From the NCBI GenBank assembly GCA_002311385.1, contig DCAE01000129.1:35503-90355 (forward strand): a stretch of 54,853 nt of DNA. The letters run 5' to 3'. Under the pieces are notes generated by a model that was given only the letters and a program-made list of their open reading frames with translations, had not been told where the DNA came from and did no database searches. Of the stretch, positions 35,441 to 43,340 are shown piece by piece; within the stretch, counting starts at the first letter, position 1, and the number at the start of each line of letters is the position of its first letter. The translations under genes and the position numbers were made by a program. Origin of the DNA: Dehalococcoidia bacterium UBA1141. Lineage in GTDB: Bacteria > Chloroflexota > Dehalococcoidia > Lucifugimonadales > UBA3495.

Positions 35441-36472
35441 ATGGACGGAAAACTGTTGCTGAGCGTGGTAGACCAATCGCCCATGCGCAAGGGTGAATCC
35501 GCTGCCGACGCTCTGCGGGACACCATCGAACTGGCCGCAGCCACCGAATCGTTGGGTTACCACCGCTATTGGCTGGCCGAGCACCACAGTCTGCCCAACT
35601 TCGCTGGCACGAGCCCGGAGGTACTCATAGCATTGGTGGCGGCCCGCACCAAGACCATTCACGTTGGTTCGGGCGGGATTATGCTCTCCCACTACAGCTC
35701 TTTTAAGGTCGCCGAGAACTTCCGAATGCTGGCCTCGCTTTATCCTGGTCGAATAGACCTGGGTGTGGGCCGGGCTCCGGGCAGCGACCAAATAACTATG
35801 GCAGCCTTGAGCTATCCAAACCGCCCTCACGATATTACCCACTATCCCCGGCAGGTTTCGGACCTATTGGGGCATCTGCGGGGCGACCTCGAACCGGAGC
35901 ACCCGTTCTCAGGTATTCAGGCAGGACCCAGCGCTCCTCGGCCTGAGGGCGTGCCGGAGGTGTGGCTGCTGGGTTCCAGGTACGAGAGCTGTATGATGGC
36001 CGCCCAGATGGGATTGCCCTTTGCCTACGCCCACTTCTTTGGTTTGGGCGTGGAGGAAGGCCCGGCCATAGTTGACCACTACAAGACGAACTTCAAGCCA
36101 TCCGAGTATCTGTCGGAGCCTAAAATCAACGTTGGAGTCCAGGTGTTGTGCGCCGAAACCGAAGAGGAAGCGGCTCGTCTGGCTACCAGCCGTAACCTGG
36201 CCCGTCTGTTTTCCATGACCGGACGAGCGGAGGGTGTGCCAAGTCCGGAAGAAGCCCAAGCCTACCAATATCAACTGAACGAACGGGCTTTCATGCGACA
36301 GTACGAGAGGCTATGCGCCGATGGCACTCCGCAACAGGTAAAGGAGAAACTGGAGGAAATCGCCGAGTTATACCAGACCTCCGACCTGAGCGTCGTAACC
36401 ATCTGCCACGGATTCGCAGACCGAGTGCGGTCTTACGAGTTGGTGGCAGAAGCCTGCGGTATCACGAAGTAA
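35441..36472 (+). CDS. LLM-class flavin-dependent oxidoreductase (luciferase-like group 1)
   Basis: 343 residues, TIM-barrel of the bacterial luciferase family. L-S-V-V-D-Q-S-P, R-Y-W-L-A-E-H-H-S, V-G-S-G-G-I-M-L-S-H-Y-S and D-L-G-V-G-R-A-P-G are the signatures of the MsnO8-like luciferase group 1. Uses reduced flavin (FMNH2 or F420H2) to oxygenate or reduce a substrate; members include alkanesulfonate-type and other monooxygenases. Substrate unknown. Confidence 0.92.
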   Translation: MDGKLLLSVVDQSPMRKGESAADALRDTIELAAATESLGYHRYWLAEHHSLPNFAGTSPEVLIALVAARTKTIHVGSGGIMLSHYSSFKVAENFRMLASLYPGRIDLGVGRAPGSDQITMAALSYPNRPHDITHYPRQVSDLLGHLRGDLEPEHPFSGIQAGPSAPRPEGVPEVWLLGSRYESCMMAAQMGLPFAYAHFFGLGVEEGPAIVDHYKTNFKPSEYLSEPKINVGVQVLCAETEEEAARLATSRNLARLFSMTGRAEGVPSPEEAQAYQYQLNERAFMRQYERLCADGTPQQVKEKLEEIAELYQTSDLSVVTICHGFADRVRSYELVAEACGITK

Positions 36473-36541
36473 GTTTGTTTTGCCGCAGAGGCGGCAGAGC
36501 TATTAGTTCGTTCTCTGAGTCGCTGCGGCGAGGATGGTTTC

Positions 36542-37255
36542 TCAGGCACCCATCTGGCTGGCCAAGTCCACGAAGTCAGTGGCCACCACATCGAAGGACG
36601 GGTCAGGGGTAAGGTCAGGGGAATTACCGGCTCCCCGCTCCAGAGGACGTGGCACGAAGGCGGTCTTTAGACCCACTTTTTGGGCCGCCAGCAGGTCGTT
36701 TTGGTGGGCCGCCACCATCATCACCCGTTCCGGCGGCAGGTCCAGCAATTCCGCGCCGGTCAGGTAGGTCTTTGGGTCCGGCTTATAGGCTTTGGCCACC
36801 TCCGCTCCCAGGATACAGTCCCAGGGCAGCCCGGCGAATTTGGCCATGTTGGTCATCAAAGCAATGTTTCCGTTGGACATGGTGCCCAATATAAACTTAG
36901 CTTTGAGGCGATATAGACCGGGCACCGAGTCAGACCAAGGATGTAGCCTATGCCAAGCCCGGTTCAAGTCGATTTTCTCATCTTCGGTAAGGCTGGTGAT
37001 GCCAAACTCGGTCAGCACTTCGTCCAACCCCATACGATGAAGCATATCAAGCTTGGTCCATGGCAACTCACCGCTGCGTACTTTGCTCATAAAGGGCTGG
37101 TACTTGCCGCGCCAAGCGTCAGCAAAGGCCTCCCAATCAGCAGTGATTCCCTTGGTCTTCCCCAACATTCGGCCCTCATCGGCGACACTCGTGCGCCAGT
37201 CCACCACCGTGCCGAAAACATCAAAAACCAGGGCATCTACTTGAGGAATAGCCAT
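36542..37255 (-). CDS. Type II haloacid dehalogenase-like HAD hydrolase
   Basis: 237 residues. HAD motif I D-V-F-G-T with the nucleophilic Asp, then V-D-W-R (the substrate-carboxylate Arg of L-2-haloacid dehalogenases), motif II T-M-S-N-G-N, motif III Lys in K-A-Y-K-P-D, and V-A-A-H-Q-N-D-L. The Ser-Asn pair and Arg match the dehalogenase subclass rather than phosphatases. AAGGAGA precedes ATG 37255 by 8 bases. Probably converts a 2-haloalkanoic acid to the hydroxyacid in the cytoplasm; the neighbouring alpha/beta protein could be part of the same degradation set. Confidence 0.88.
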   Translation of the reverse strand: MAIPQVDALVFDVFGTVVDWRTSVADEGRMLGKTKGITADWEAFADAWRGKYQPFMSKVRSGELPWTKLDMLHRMGLDEVLTEFGITSLTEDEKIDLNRAWHRLHPWSDSVPGLYRLKAKFILGTMSNGNIALMTNMAKFAGLPWDCILGAEVAKAYKPDPKTYLTGAELLDLPPERVMMVAAHQNDLLAAQKVGLKTAFVPRPLERGAGNSPDLTPDPSFDVVATDFVDLASQMGA

Positions 37256-37303
37256 GACTAAATCTCCTTGGTTTTGTAGATGACTGTTTTATATCCGAAA
37301 TGA

Positions 37304-37369
37304 TTCACCGCAGAGACGGAGCGAGCGCAGAGTGTATCTATTTCTTCTCTGCGCCCTCTGCGGTGAAAA
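37304..37369. repeat. Palindromic intergenic repeat (CACCGCAGAGA type)
   Basis: TTCACCGCAGAG and CTCTGCGGTGAA are inverted arms, with GCGCAGAG and CTCTGCGC as an inner pair. This is a widespread intergenic hairpin repeat in environmental bacteria. It sits between the HAD and alpha/beta-hydrolase genes (minus strand); a related relic is at 36478-36535. Confidence 0.65.
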
Positions 37370-37373
37370 TGGG

Positions 37374-38114
37374 TTACTTCGCCTGGCTGATTTCCAGCAG
37401 GATTTCAGCCAGTTCATGGGGATGAGTGACGAAAGGGTCGTGGCCGGAGTTGATGTGATGGATTGGCCAACCGGCAGCTTTCACCCTTTGAGCCACGGAG
37501 TCAAACCCTGCCTCGCTGCTACCTACGAAACTGCGAGGGATTGTCTTCGCTTCGGGCCGTCTCAGGCGCACGGCTTGGTCCATGGCTGCCGCGGGTTGGG
37601 GCGTCACTTTGGAACCGACCCATGCCAGGTCTGAGGGGTCAGTTATTCCCCAGCGGCGTCCCACTTCTTCTGCCGAGTCAGGGGGTGGCAGAAACCCGTT
37701 GCCCGTCTCGATTTGTTCTCTTACCCAGGCCGAAAACTGGGAGCCTCTCACCGCTGCCAACTGATCGGCCATGGACTCACCGTCGGCTGGCACCACGCCA
37801 TTCACGTAAACCATGTGCTTTAACCGCTCCGGGCTAGCTTCAGCCACCCCAGAGATGACCATTCCGGCATAGGCATGTCCCACCAGAATCACGTCGGAGA
37901 GGTCCTCGTATTCCAAGAGACCGGTAATGTCCCGTATATGAAGGTCTAGATTGATTGCTGATGGGTCTAAATCGTCGGCAAGATGGGCCCGCTCGCCCAA
38001 ACCCGACAGAGTGGGGGCAAAAACGTCGACTCCGGCGTTGCGAAGCAGTGGCGCTACCTTCCGCCAACACCATCCGCCGTGCCAAGCGCCGTGGACCAGA
38101 ACGAAGACATCCAC
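37374..38114 (-). CDS. Alpha/beta-hydrolase fold protein lacking the catalytic serine
   Basis: 246 residues of the EstC/salicylate-esterase/hydroxynitrile-lyase-like group (V-L-V-H-G-A-W-H-G-G-W-C-W at the start, L-S-G-L-G-E-R near residue 37). The nucleophile elbow reads V-G-H-A81-Y-A-G where relatives have G-H-S-Y-x-G; the codon is GCC. The His near residue 222 (N-S-G-H-D-P-F) is retained. A hydrolase with Ala at this place should be inactive as an esterase, so the protein may be a non-hydrolytic lyase-like enzyme or binding protein. GTG start with GGGGG upstream. Confidence 0.85.
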   Translation of the reverse strand: MDVFVLVHGAWHGGWCWRKVAPLLRNAGVDVFAPTLSGLGERAHLADDLDPSAINLDLHIRDITGLLEYEDLSDVILVGHAYAGMVISGVAEASPERLKHMVYVNGVVPADGESMADQLAAVRGSQFSAWVREQIETGNGFLPPPDSAEEVGRRWGITDPSDLAWVGSKVTPQPAAAMDQAVRLRRPEAKTIPRSFVGSSEAGFDSVAQRVKAAGWPIHHINSGHDPFVTHPHELAEILLEISQAK

Positions 38115-38217
38115 TTATGACCCCCAAACCGGACTTTCCAACGCAGAGCATCAGAGACCGCAGAATCCTAAATTTTCTGTCTGCGTCTCTGAAGCGAGTT
38201 CGGCGCTTGAGAAAGGA

Positions 38218-38691
38218 TTAACCCAGGTTGCTGATGGCCTGCCTAATCTCGTCGTAATTGGGCAAATCGGCGGGAGTCGGGGCGAGCCACTTGTAACAGA
38301 TTACCCCTTCTTTATCCACGACGAAAACAGCCCGATTGGCGGCAACGTAGCCCTCCAGTCCGGCCATATTGTTCCAGGCAATGCCATAAGCCTGGGTAGC
38401 TTCGCGGCCAAAGTCGCTGAGCATTGTGAAATTCAAGTTATTTGCGTCGGCCCAAGCCTTCTGTGAGAAAGGAGAGTCCACGCTGATTCCTAGAACTTCG
38501 GCGTTCAGAGAGTTGAACTGATCCGCCTGGTCACGCAGGTCGCACACCTCTGTGGTGCAAGCCCCGGTAAACGCTCCTGGGACGAAAGCTAAAACTACAT
38601 TTTTACCTTTAAAATCGCTTAAAGATCTCTGATTGCGATCGGTGTCGTAAAGAGAGAAACCGGGCGCCGCCTGACCAACTTCAACAGCCAT
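38218..38691 (-). CDS. Peroxiredoxin (BCP/AhpE-like)
   Basis: 157 residues, thioredoxin fold. The peroxidatic Cys is in G-A-C-T-T-E-V-C (about residue 46), with a second Cys five residues later as in BCP-type peroxiredoxins; F-V-P-G-A-F-T-G-A-C is typical. Reduces H2O2 and organic peroxides with electrons from thioredoxin-type donors. GGAGG 7 bases before ATG 38691. Confidence 0.92.
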   Translation of the reverse strand: MAVEVGQAAPGFSLYDTDRNQRSLSDFKGKNVVLAFVPGAFTGACTTEVCDLRDQADQFNSLNAEVLGISVDSPFSQKAWADANNLNFTMLSDFGREATQAYGIAWNNMAGLEGYVAANRAVFVVDKEGVICYKWLAPTPADLPNYDEIRQAISNLG

Positions 38692-38911
38692 TGTAAGACC
38701 TCCGAAAATTAACGGCTCTCAGCGCGATGCCAATTGCCGATATGCGAATTTACTGCTCGCAGTCACGAGCCAATGATATCTTATCATAGAGGTTGGACAT
38801 CATAGCCTCCGGTACAACCGGTGCGCCTAAAATAGGCCTATGTTAGAATTGCCCAGCCTCGGCACACTACCCAGCAGAAACCGCCAAAATCACTAAGAGA
38901 GAAAATTGCGC

Positions 38912-40513
38912 ATGTTCTTCGATTCGCGGCGTTCTACTGTCCTAGCAAAAAACGGCATGGTGGCCACCAGCCAACCACTGGCAGCCATGTCCGGTCTAAG
39001 AACCCTGATTGACGGTGGCAATGCCGTCGATGCCGCAATCGCCACCGCAGCGGTGTTAAACGTGGTCGAGCCCATGTCCACGGGTGTGGGCGGCGACATG
39101 TTCGCCTTGGTCTGGAACAACGATGAGAAGAAAGTTCGCGCCATCAACGGCAGCGGTCGGTCGGCGGCTGCTTCATCACTTGAGGAGCTAACCTCAAAAG
39201 GTCTCGACCGGATGCCCGATTTCGGTGCCCATTCCATCACCGTACCAGGCGCAGTCCACGGCTGGGAAACACTGATTAACGCCCACGGCACCATGCCCCT
39301 GTCGGAGGTGCTGAAGCCAGCCATTCATTACGCCGAAGAAGGATATCCCGTTTCCGACGTGATTTCCTTCCAGTGGTCAACGGAACAAAAAAAGCTGATG
39401 CAGGTCCCTTCCGGCGAAGAAATGCTCCTTAACGGCAGGCCACCAAAGCAAGGCGAGGTGATGCGCATCCCGACTCTGGGACGCACCCTCAGGGCCATCG
39501 CCGAGGGTGGCGCAGAGGCATTTTACCAAGGGGAGATTGGCCCCAAGATTGCCGCTTTCGTCCAGCAGCAGGGGGGTTGGCTTTCGGCTGAGGACATGGC
39601 GGCCCATACATCGGACTGGGAAGAACCAATCAGCACCGACTACCGGGGCGTGACCTGTTGGGAGTTACCGCCCAGCGACCATGGTCTGGCCGCCCTGGAG
39701 GCGCTGAACATCGCCGAGGGATTTGACATCCCGTCCATGGGCGCTCAGAGCGCCGACGCTTACCATCACTTGGTGGAGTCCATGCGCTTGGCCTTTGCCG
39801 ATGCCTTTCGTTATATAGCCGACCCCTCCAAGGTTGCGGTACCCACTGAGGAGTTGCTGTCAAAGGTGTTCGCTGCCCAGCGCCGGTCACTGATTGACCC
39901 CACCCAGGCCATGACGACGGTGCCCTACGGCCAAGTCCAAACGGCCGGCGACACGGTGTACATCAGCGTAGTGGACGGCAAAGGCAACGCTTGCTCCTTC
40001 ATCTACAGCGTTTACTCCAATTTTGGCACCGGCATGGTAGTTCCAGGCACCGGGATCGTAATGCACAACCGGGGTTCTTTGTTCTCGCTGGACAAAGACC
40101 ATCCCAACGCACTGGCCCCCAGCAAGAGGCCCTATCACACGATAATCCCAGGCATGACCACGGTGGACGGCGAGTTGCAACTCTGCTACGGCGTGATGGG
40201 AGCATTCATGCAGCCTCAAGGACACCTTCAGGTGATAAGCAACGTCGTAGACTTCGGCATGGACCCGCAACAGGCCCTAAACGCCCTGAGATTCATGATC
40301 TCCAGTGACGTTGTCTCCTTGGAGGAGGGTGTTCCGCCGGAATTGGTTACTGAACTGGAGCAACGGGGCCACCGCACCGCTATCATCAGCAGCTACTACC
40401 GGGGCATCACCGGTGGGGTGGGCGGAGCGCAGATGATTCAGCGCGACCCGGCAACGGGCGTATTGCGCGGAGCATCGGAGCCCCGCAAAGACGGTTGTGC
40501 TGTTGGATGGTAG
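38912..40513 (+). CDS. Gamma-glutamyltransferase family protein
   Basis: About 533 residues from ATG 38912 (GAGAG about 10 bases upstream; TTG 38906 is alternative). Family N-terminus with G-G-N-A-V-D-A-A-I-A and V-E-P-M-S-T-G-V-G-G-D. The auto-cleavage and catalytic Thr is Thr348 (D-T-V-Y-I-S-V-V-D), aligned with Thr391 of E. coli GGT. No signal peptide is seen, unlike secreted GGTs, so it may be an intracellular gamma-glutamyl or cephalosporin-acylase-like amidohydrolase. S-G-T-like stabilising motif in the small subunit is not obvious. Confidence 0.9.
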   Translation: MFFDSRRSTVLAKNGMVATSQPLAAMSGLRTLIDGGNAVDAAIATAAVLNVVEPMSTGVGGDMFALVWNNDEKKVRAINGSGRSAAASSLEELTSKGLDRMPDFGAHSITVPGAVHGWETLINAHGTMPLSEVLKPAIHYAEEGYPVSDVISFQWSTEQKKLMQVPSGEEMLLNGRPPKQGEVMRIPTLGRTLRAIAEGGAEAFYQGEIGPKIAAFVQQQGGWLSAEDMAAHTSDWEEPISTDYRGVTCWELPPSDHGLAALEALNIAEGFDIPSMGAQSADAYHHLVESMRLAFADAFRYIADPSKVAVPTEELLSKVFAAQRRSLIDPTQAMTTVPYGQVQTAGDTVYISVVDGKGNACSFIYSVYSNFGTGMVVPGTGIVMHNRGSLFSLDKDHPNALAPSKRPYHTIIPGMTTVDGELQLCYGVMGAFMQPQGHLQVISNVVDFGMDPQQALNALRFMISSDVVSLEEGVPPELVTELEQRGHRTAIISSYYRGITGGVGGAQMIQRDPATGVLRGASEPRKDGCAVGW

Positions 40514-40914
40514 GTGCCTCGCTTTAGAAGCCCGATATCCAATCTCCCGGAGCGACAACAAAGTAATTTCCTAGTGGAGTAATTCTCCGGTAGAGTAAAT
40601 CTCCCGCATCGGGCTTGTGCGTCTAGCCTGTTTGGCTGCTTTCTCTGCCTATTGGGTATCACCCCCACTTCACCTCGGGGCCAACACCCTCCATACCACT
40701 GTCCTCTTGAACTAGCATTTATGCATAGGCGATTGCCCACTGAAGCGCTAATCGCGCCAGTGCGGTCCCTTGCTGCAGGCCAGAATCAAGACCGCCGCAC
40801 ACAATAGTTATTTCCAGGAACTGGCACTGTTGTGCCTAGCTATGCCAATCAACTGGTAAAGAAATACCCCGCGACCGGGCCGGAAAATATGGCCGGTTTG
40901 CAAGGACGTTAAAG
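40514..40914. promoter_or_regulatory. Intergenic region upstream of MoxR-DUF58-TgpA genes, 401 bp
   Basis: No gene is seen. It holds three imperfect AGTAAWTYTCC units at 16-base spacing (40562-40604). Promoter for the downstream triad presumably lies here. Confidence 0.45.
40562..40604. repeat. Three imperfect AGTAAWTYTCC units at 16-base spacing
   Basis: AGTAATTTCC (40562), AGTAATTCTCC (40578) and AGTAAATCTCC (40594) recur with 16-base periods. Could be operator repeats or degenerate duplication; not tested. Confidence 0.45.
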
Positions 40915-41896
40915 ATGAAGCTAGCGGATATCTCCCAGACCTATGATCCAATCTCCCCAATCTCCGACGTACGCGCCAAGTTCCAGCAGAACTTCGACGG
41001 CTTGCTCAAACAAATCAGGGGCGTTGTGGTCATCTCTCCCGAGAAGGTAAAGTTGGCGCTGTTGGGGTTGTTCGCCCAAGGGCATGTGCTCTTGGAAGAC
41101 CTGCCTGGGGTGGGAAAAACCCTTCTGGCCAAGACCCATTGCCGGTTCCATTGACGGGAAGTTCTCCCGCATCCAATTCACGCCGGACCTGCTTCCCGGC
41201 GACATCACAGGCTCCTCGGTTTTCGACTCCAGCAAGCAAACATTCAGTTTTTTGCAAGGCCCAATCTTCGCCAACATCGTGATTGCCGACGAATTGAACC
41301 GCACCGGTCTGCGAACCCAGTCGGCCCTCTTGGAAGCGATGGCCGAGGGCGCTGTCAGTTCCGACGGAGAGGTCTGGCAGTTGCCCAAGCCATTTCTCAT
41401 CATTGCCACCCAGAACCTGATTGAAACCTACGGAACTTTCCCCCTGCCAAACTCCCAGTTGGACCGGTTTATGATATCCATGCAGTTGGGCTTGCCCACG
41501 CAGGAGGAAGAGATTGAGATACTGCGCCGAGCCGAGCAAGGCACAAGAAAGGTAAAGCCGCTGCTCAGTCAAGGCGAGATCATTGAGATGCAAGAGACGG
41601 CCGCCAACGTCCAGTTGGCTGGCTCGGTGCGAGAGTACATAGCCAACTTGGCCACCGCCACTAGGCAGAGCGAAGACATTTCCGTGGGTGTGAGCCCGCG
41701 GGGGTCCACAGTGTTGCAAAGGGCCTGCCAAGCCTGGGCGGCGTTCGACGGTCGCTCCTTTGTTATCTCCGAGGACATCCAGGACTTGGCCTCCTATGTT
41801 TGGTCTCACCGCATCATTGTGGGCGTTAACCAGGACACGGCGTCAGGCCGCCAGGCCATAAAAGACCTCGTCCGCTCCGTCCCGGTGCCCCTGTGA
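40915..41896 (+). pseudogene. MoxR-like AAA+ ATPase, single-base frameshift after Walker A
   Basis: The first frame (40915-41154) gives the N-terminus and Walker A L-P-G-V-G-K-T-L-L-A-K, then goes off into T-H-C-R-F-H-stop. The other frame continues with I-A-G-S-I-D-G-K-F-S-R-I-Q-F-T-P-D-L-L-P and the rest of a canonical MoxR ATPase (Walker B V-I-A-D-E-L-N-R, T-Q-N-L-I-E, S-P-R-G), ending at 41896. One extra C in AAGACCCATTGCC explains it; the corrected protein has 326 residues. It heads the common triad MoxR-DUF58-transglutaminase. A frameshift in such a gene is unexpected: sequence error or a genuine inactivation. Confidence 0.85.
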
Positions 41897-41978
41897 TTCC
41901 CAGGTCTCTCTCAACTGCCCACGCCGTAATTGCGGATGACAGGCTCAAAAATCCTCCGGTGCAGGGTCTCCCCACCGC

Positions 41979-43340
41979 GTGATTACCAGCAAAGGAATTG
42001 GGTTCTTGATCGCGGTTATTGCCCTATTTCTCCTGGGACGGTTGACCCAGGTGGGATGGCTCTACTTGGTAGATGCCGTGCTGTGGGGAATCATTATGCT
42101 CTCCGCAATATCTCCCTGGCTGGGCGTAGCATTTATCGCGGCCCACCGGAGAGTCGACTCCACCGAATCCGGCAAAGCGCAGCCCGTTCCGGCAGAAGGG
42201 GACACAGTGCGGATTTCCGTGAGCCTGGGAAGCCGTGCCCTGTGGCCCAGCTACTTGCTAAACGTCTTCTATGACTGCTCCCTGGCATCCCCTGAAAATA
42301 GGCTGCTCCGCTTTTTCGTGTCCAACGTTTTCAGAAGCGGCCAAGTTGACATTGAGACCACCGTTGAGGCCTTCCAACGGGGGTTGCATCAGCTGGGGCC
42401 CGTGGTAGTCGAGTCATCGGCGCCGTTCGGACTTTTCCGTCGCAGACGCAACGTAACGGGAGAACAACCGGTTCTGGTTTATCCACAGGTACTCCCAATG
42501 CGCCATCTGGCTATGGCCCAAGGATTCTCCGGCATGGAGTCCCAGGGGAGAAGGGGACGCACGGGCACGGATTTGGCTGGCACGCGTAACTATGTTCCCG
42601 GTGACCCTCGCCGGAGCATCCATTGGCGGAACTCGGCGAAAACCGGGCAGCTAATGGTCAAGGAACTGGAAGACCCCCTCGACCGGACTACCTATCTGCT
42701 ATTCGACGCAACGCAGGTTTGGGGTGAGGACCGGGAAACGACTCTGGAGTACGGCATCAAGGTAGTTGCCAGCGTGGGAAGTTTCGCCCAATGCAATCAC
42801 CTGCCGATACAGGTGCTGGGCGGAGGCCTGAGCAAAAGGGCGAACCCCGTTCCAAAGGCTGTAATGCAATCTGAGAGCAAAGGCCCCGCATCGCGGCCTT
42901 TGCTTTGGTCCACACTGATGAAAGAGTTGGCAATGGTGCAACCTGGTGATGGGTATGAGATAGGCGAGAATCTTGCCAAGGTACCGCCGGGGGCCAGCCT
43001 TGTGGCCGTGATTTCAGCCTCGGACCGTGGAGGATTACAGGCCTTGGCCAAGGCGTCTACCATGCTCCAATCCGTTGTGCTGATATCCCTCGAGGGTTTT
43101 ATTGAGCATGAGCCGGAACGTGGGACAAAAGAGGAGATGCATGCCGACGATCTAAGGTCTCTCGTATCGGCCAAGATACTGGTTATTCCATGCCGGCCCG
43201 GTCAGCTAAAACAGGCTTTGGAGGCTCTGGAAAGGGGCAAAGGCGAAGCCAGGAGCAAATCTATCACCGATTCTATGCCCCTGGTGAACCAGGCCGTGGC
43301 CGTGGACGGTCAAAACGGGAATGCCCATTATGGCGGATAA
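41979..43340 (+). CDS. DUF58 domain protein
   Basis: 453 residues. Two membrane helices at the start (about residues 5-45) and the DUF58 signature Y-V-P-G-D-P-R-R-S-I-H-W-R-N-S-A (about residues 205-220), followed by a VWA-like fold with D-R-T-T-Y-L-L-F-D-A. Partner of MoxR ATPases. Probably helps assemble or activate membrane-associated complexes. GTG start at 41979, about 80 bases after the MoxR stop. The end overlaps the next start by 20 bases, so translation is likely coupled. Confidence 0.9.
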   Translation: MITSKGIGFLIAVIALFLLGRLTQVGWLYLVDAVLWGIIMLSAISPWLGVAFIAAHRRVDSTESGKAQPVPAEGDTVRISVSLGSRALWPSYLLNVFYDCSLASPENRLLRFFVSNVFRSGQVDIETTVEAFQRGLHQLGPVVVESSAPFGLFRRRRNVTGEQPVLVYPQVLPMRHLAMAQGFSGMESQGRRGRTGTDLAGTRNYVPGDPRRSIHWRNSAKTGQLMVKELEDPLDRTTYLLFDATQVWGEDRETTLEYGIKVVASVGSFAQCNHLPIQVLGGGLSKRANPVPKAVMQSESKGPASRPLLWSTLMKELAMVQPGDGYEIGENLAKVPPGASLVAVISASDRGGLQALAKASTMLQSVVLISLEGFIEHEPERGTKEEMHADDLRSLVSAKILVIPCRPGQLKQALEALERGKGEARSKSITDSMPLVNQAVAVDGQNGNAHYGG

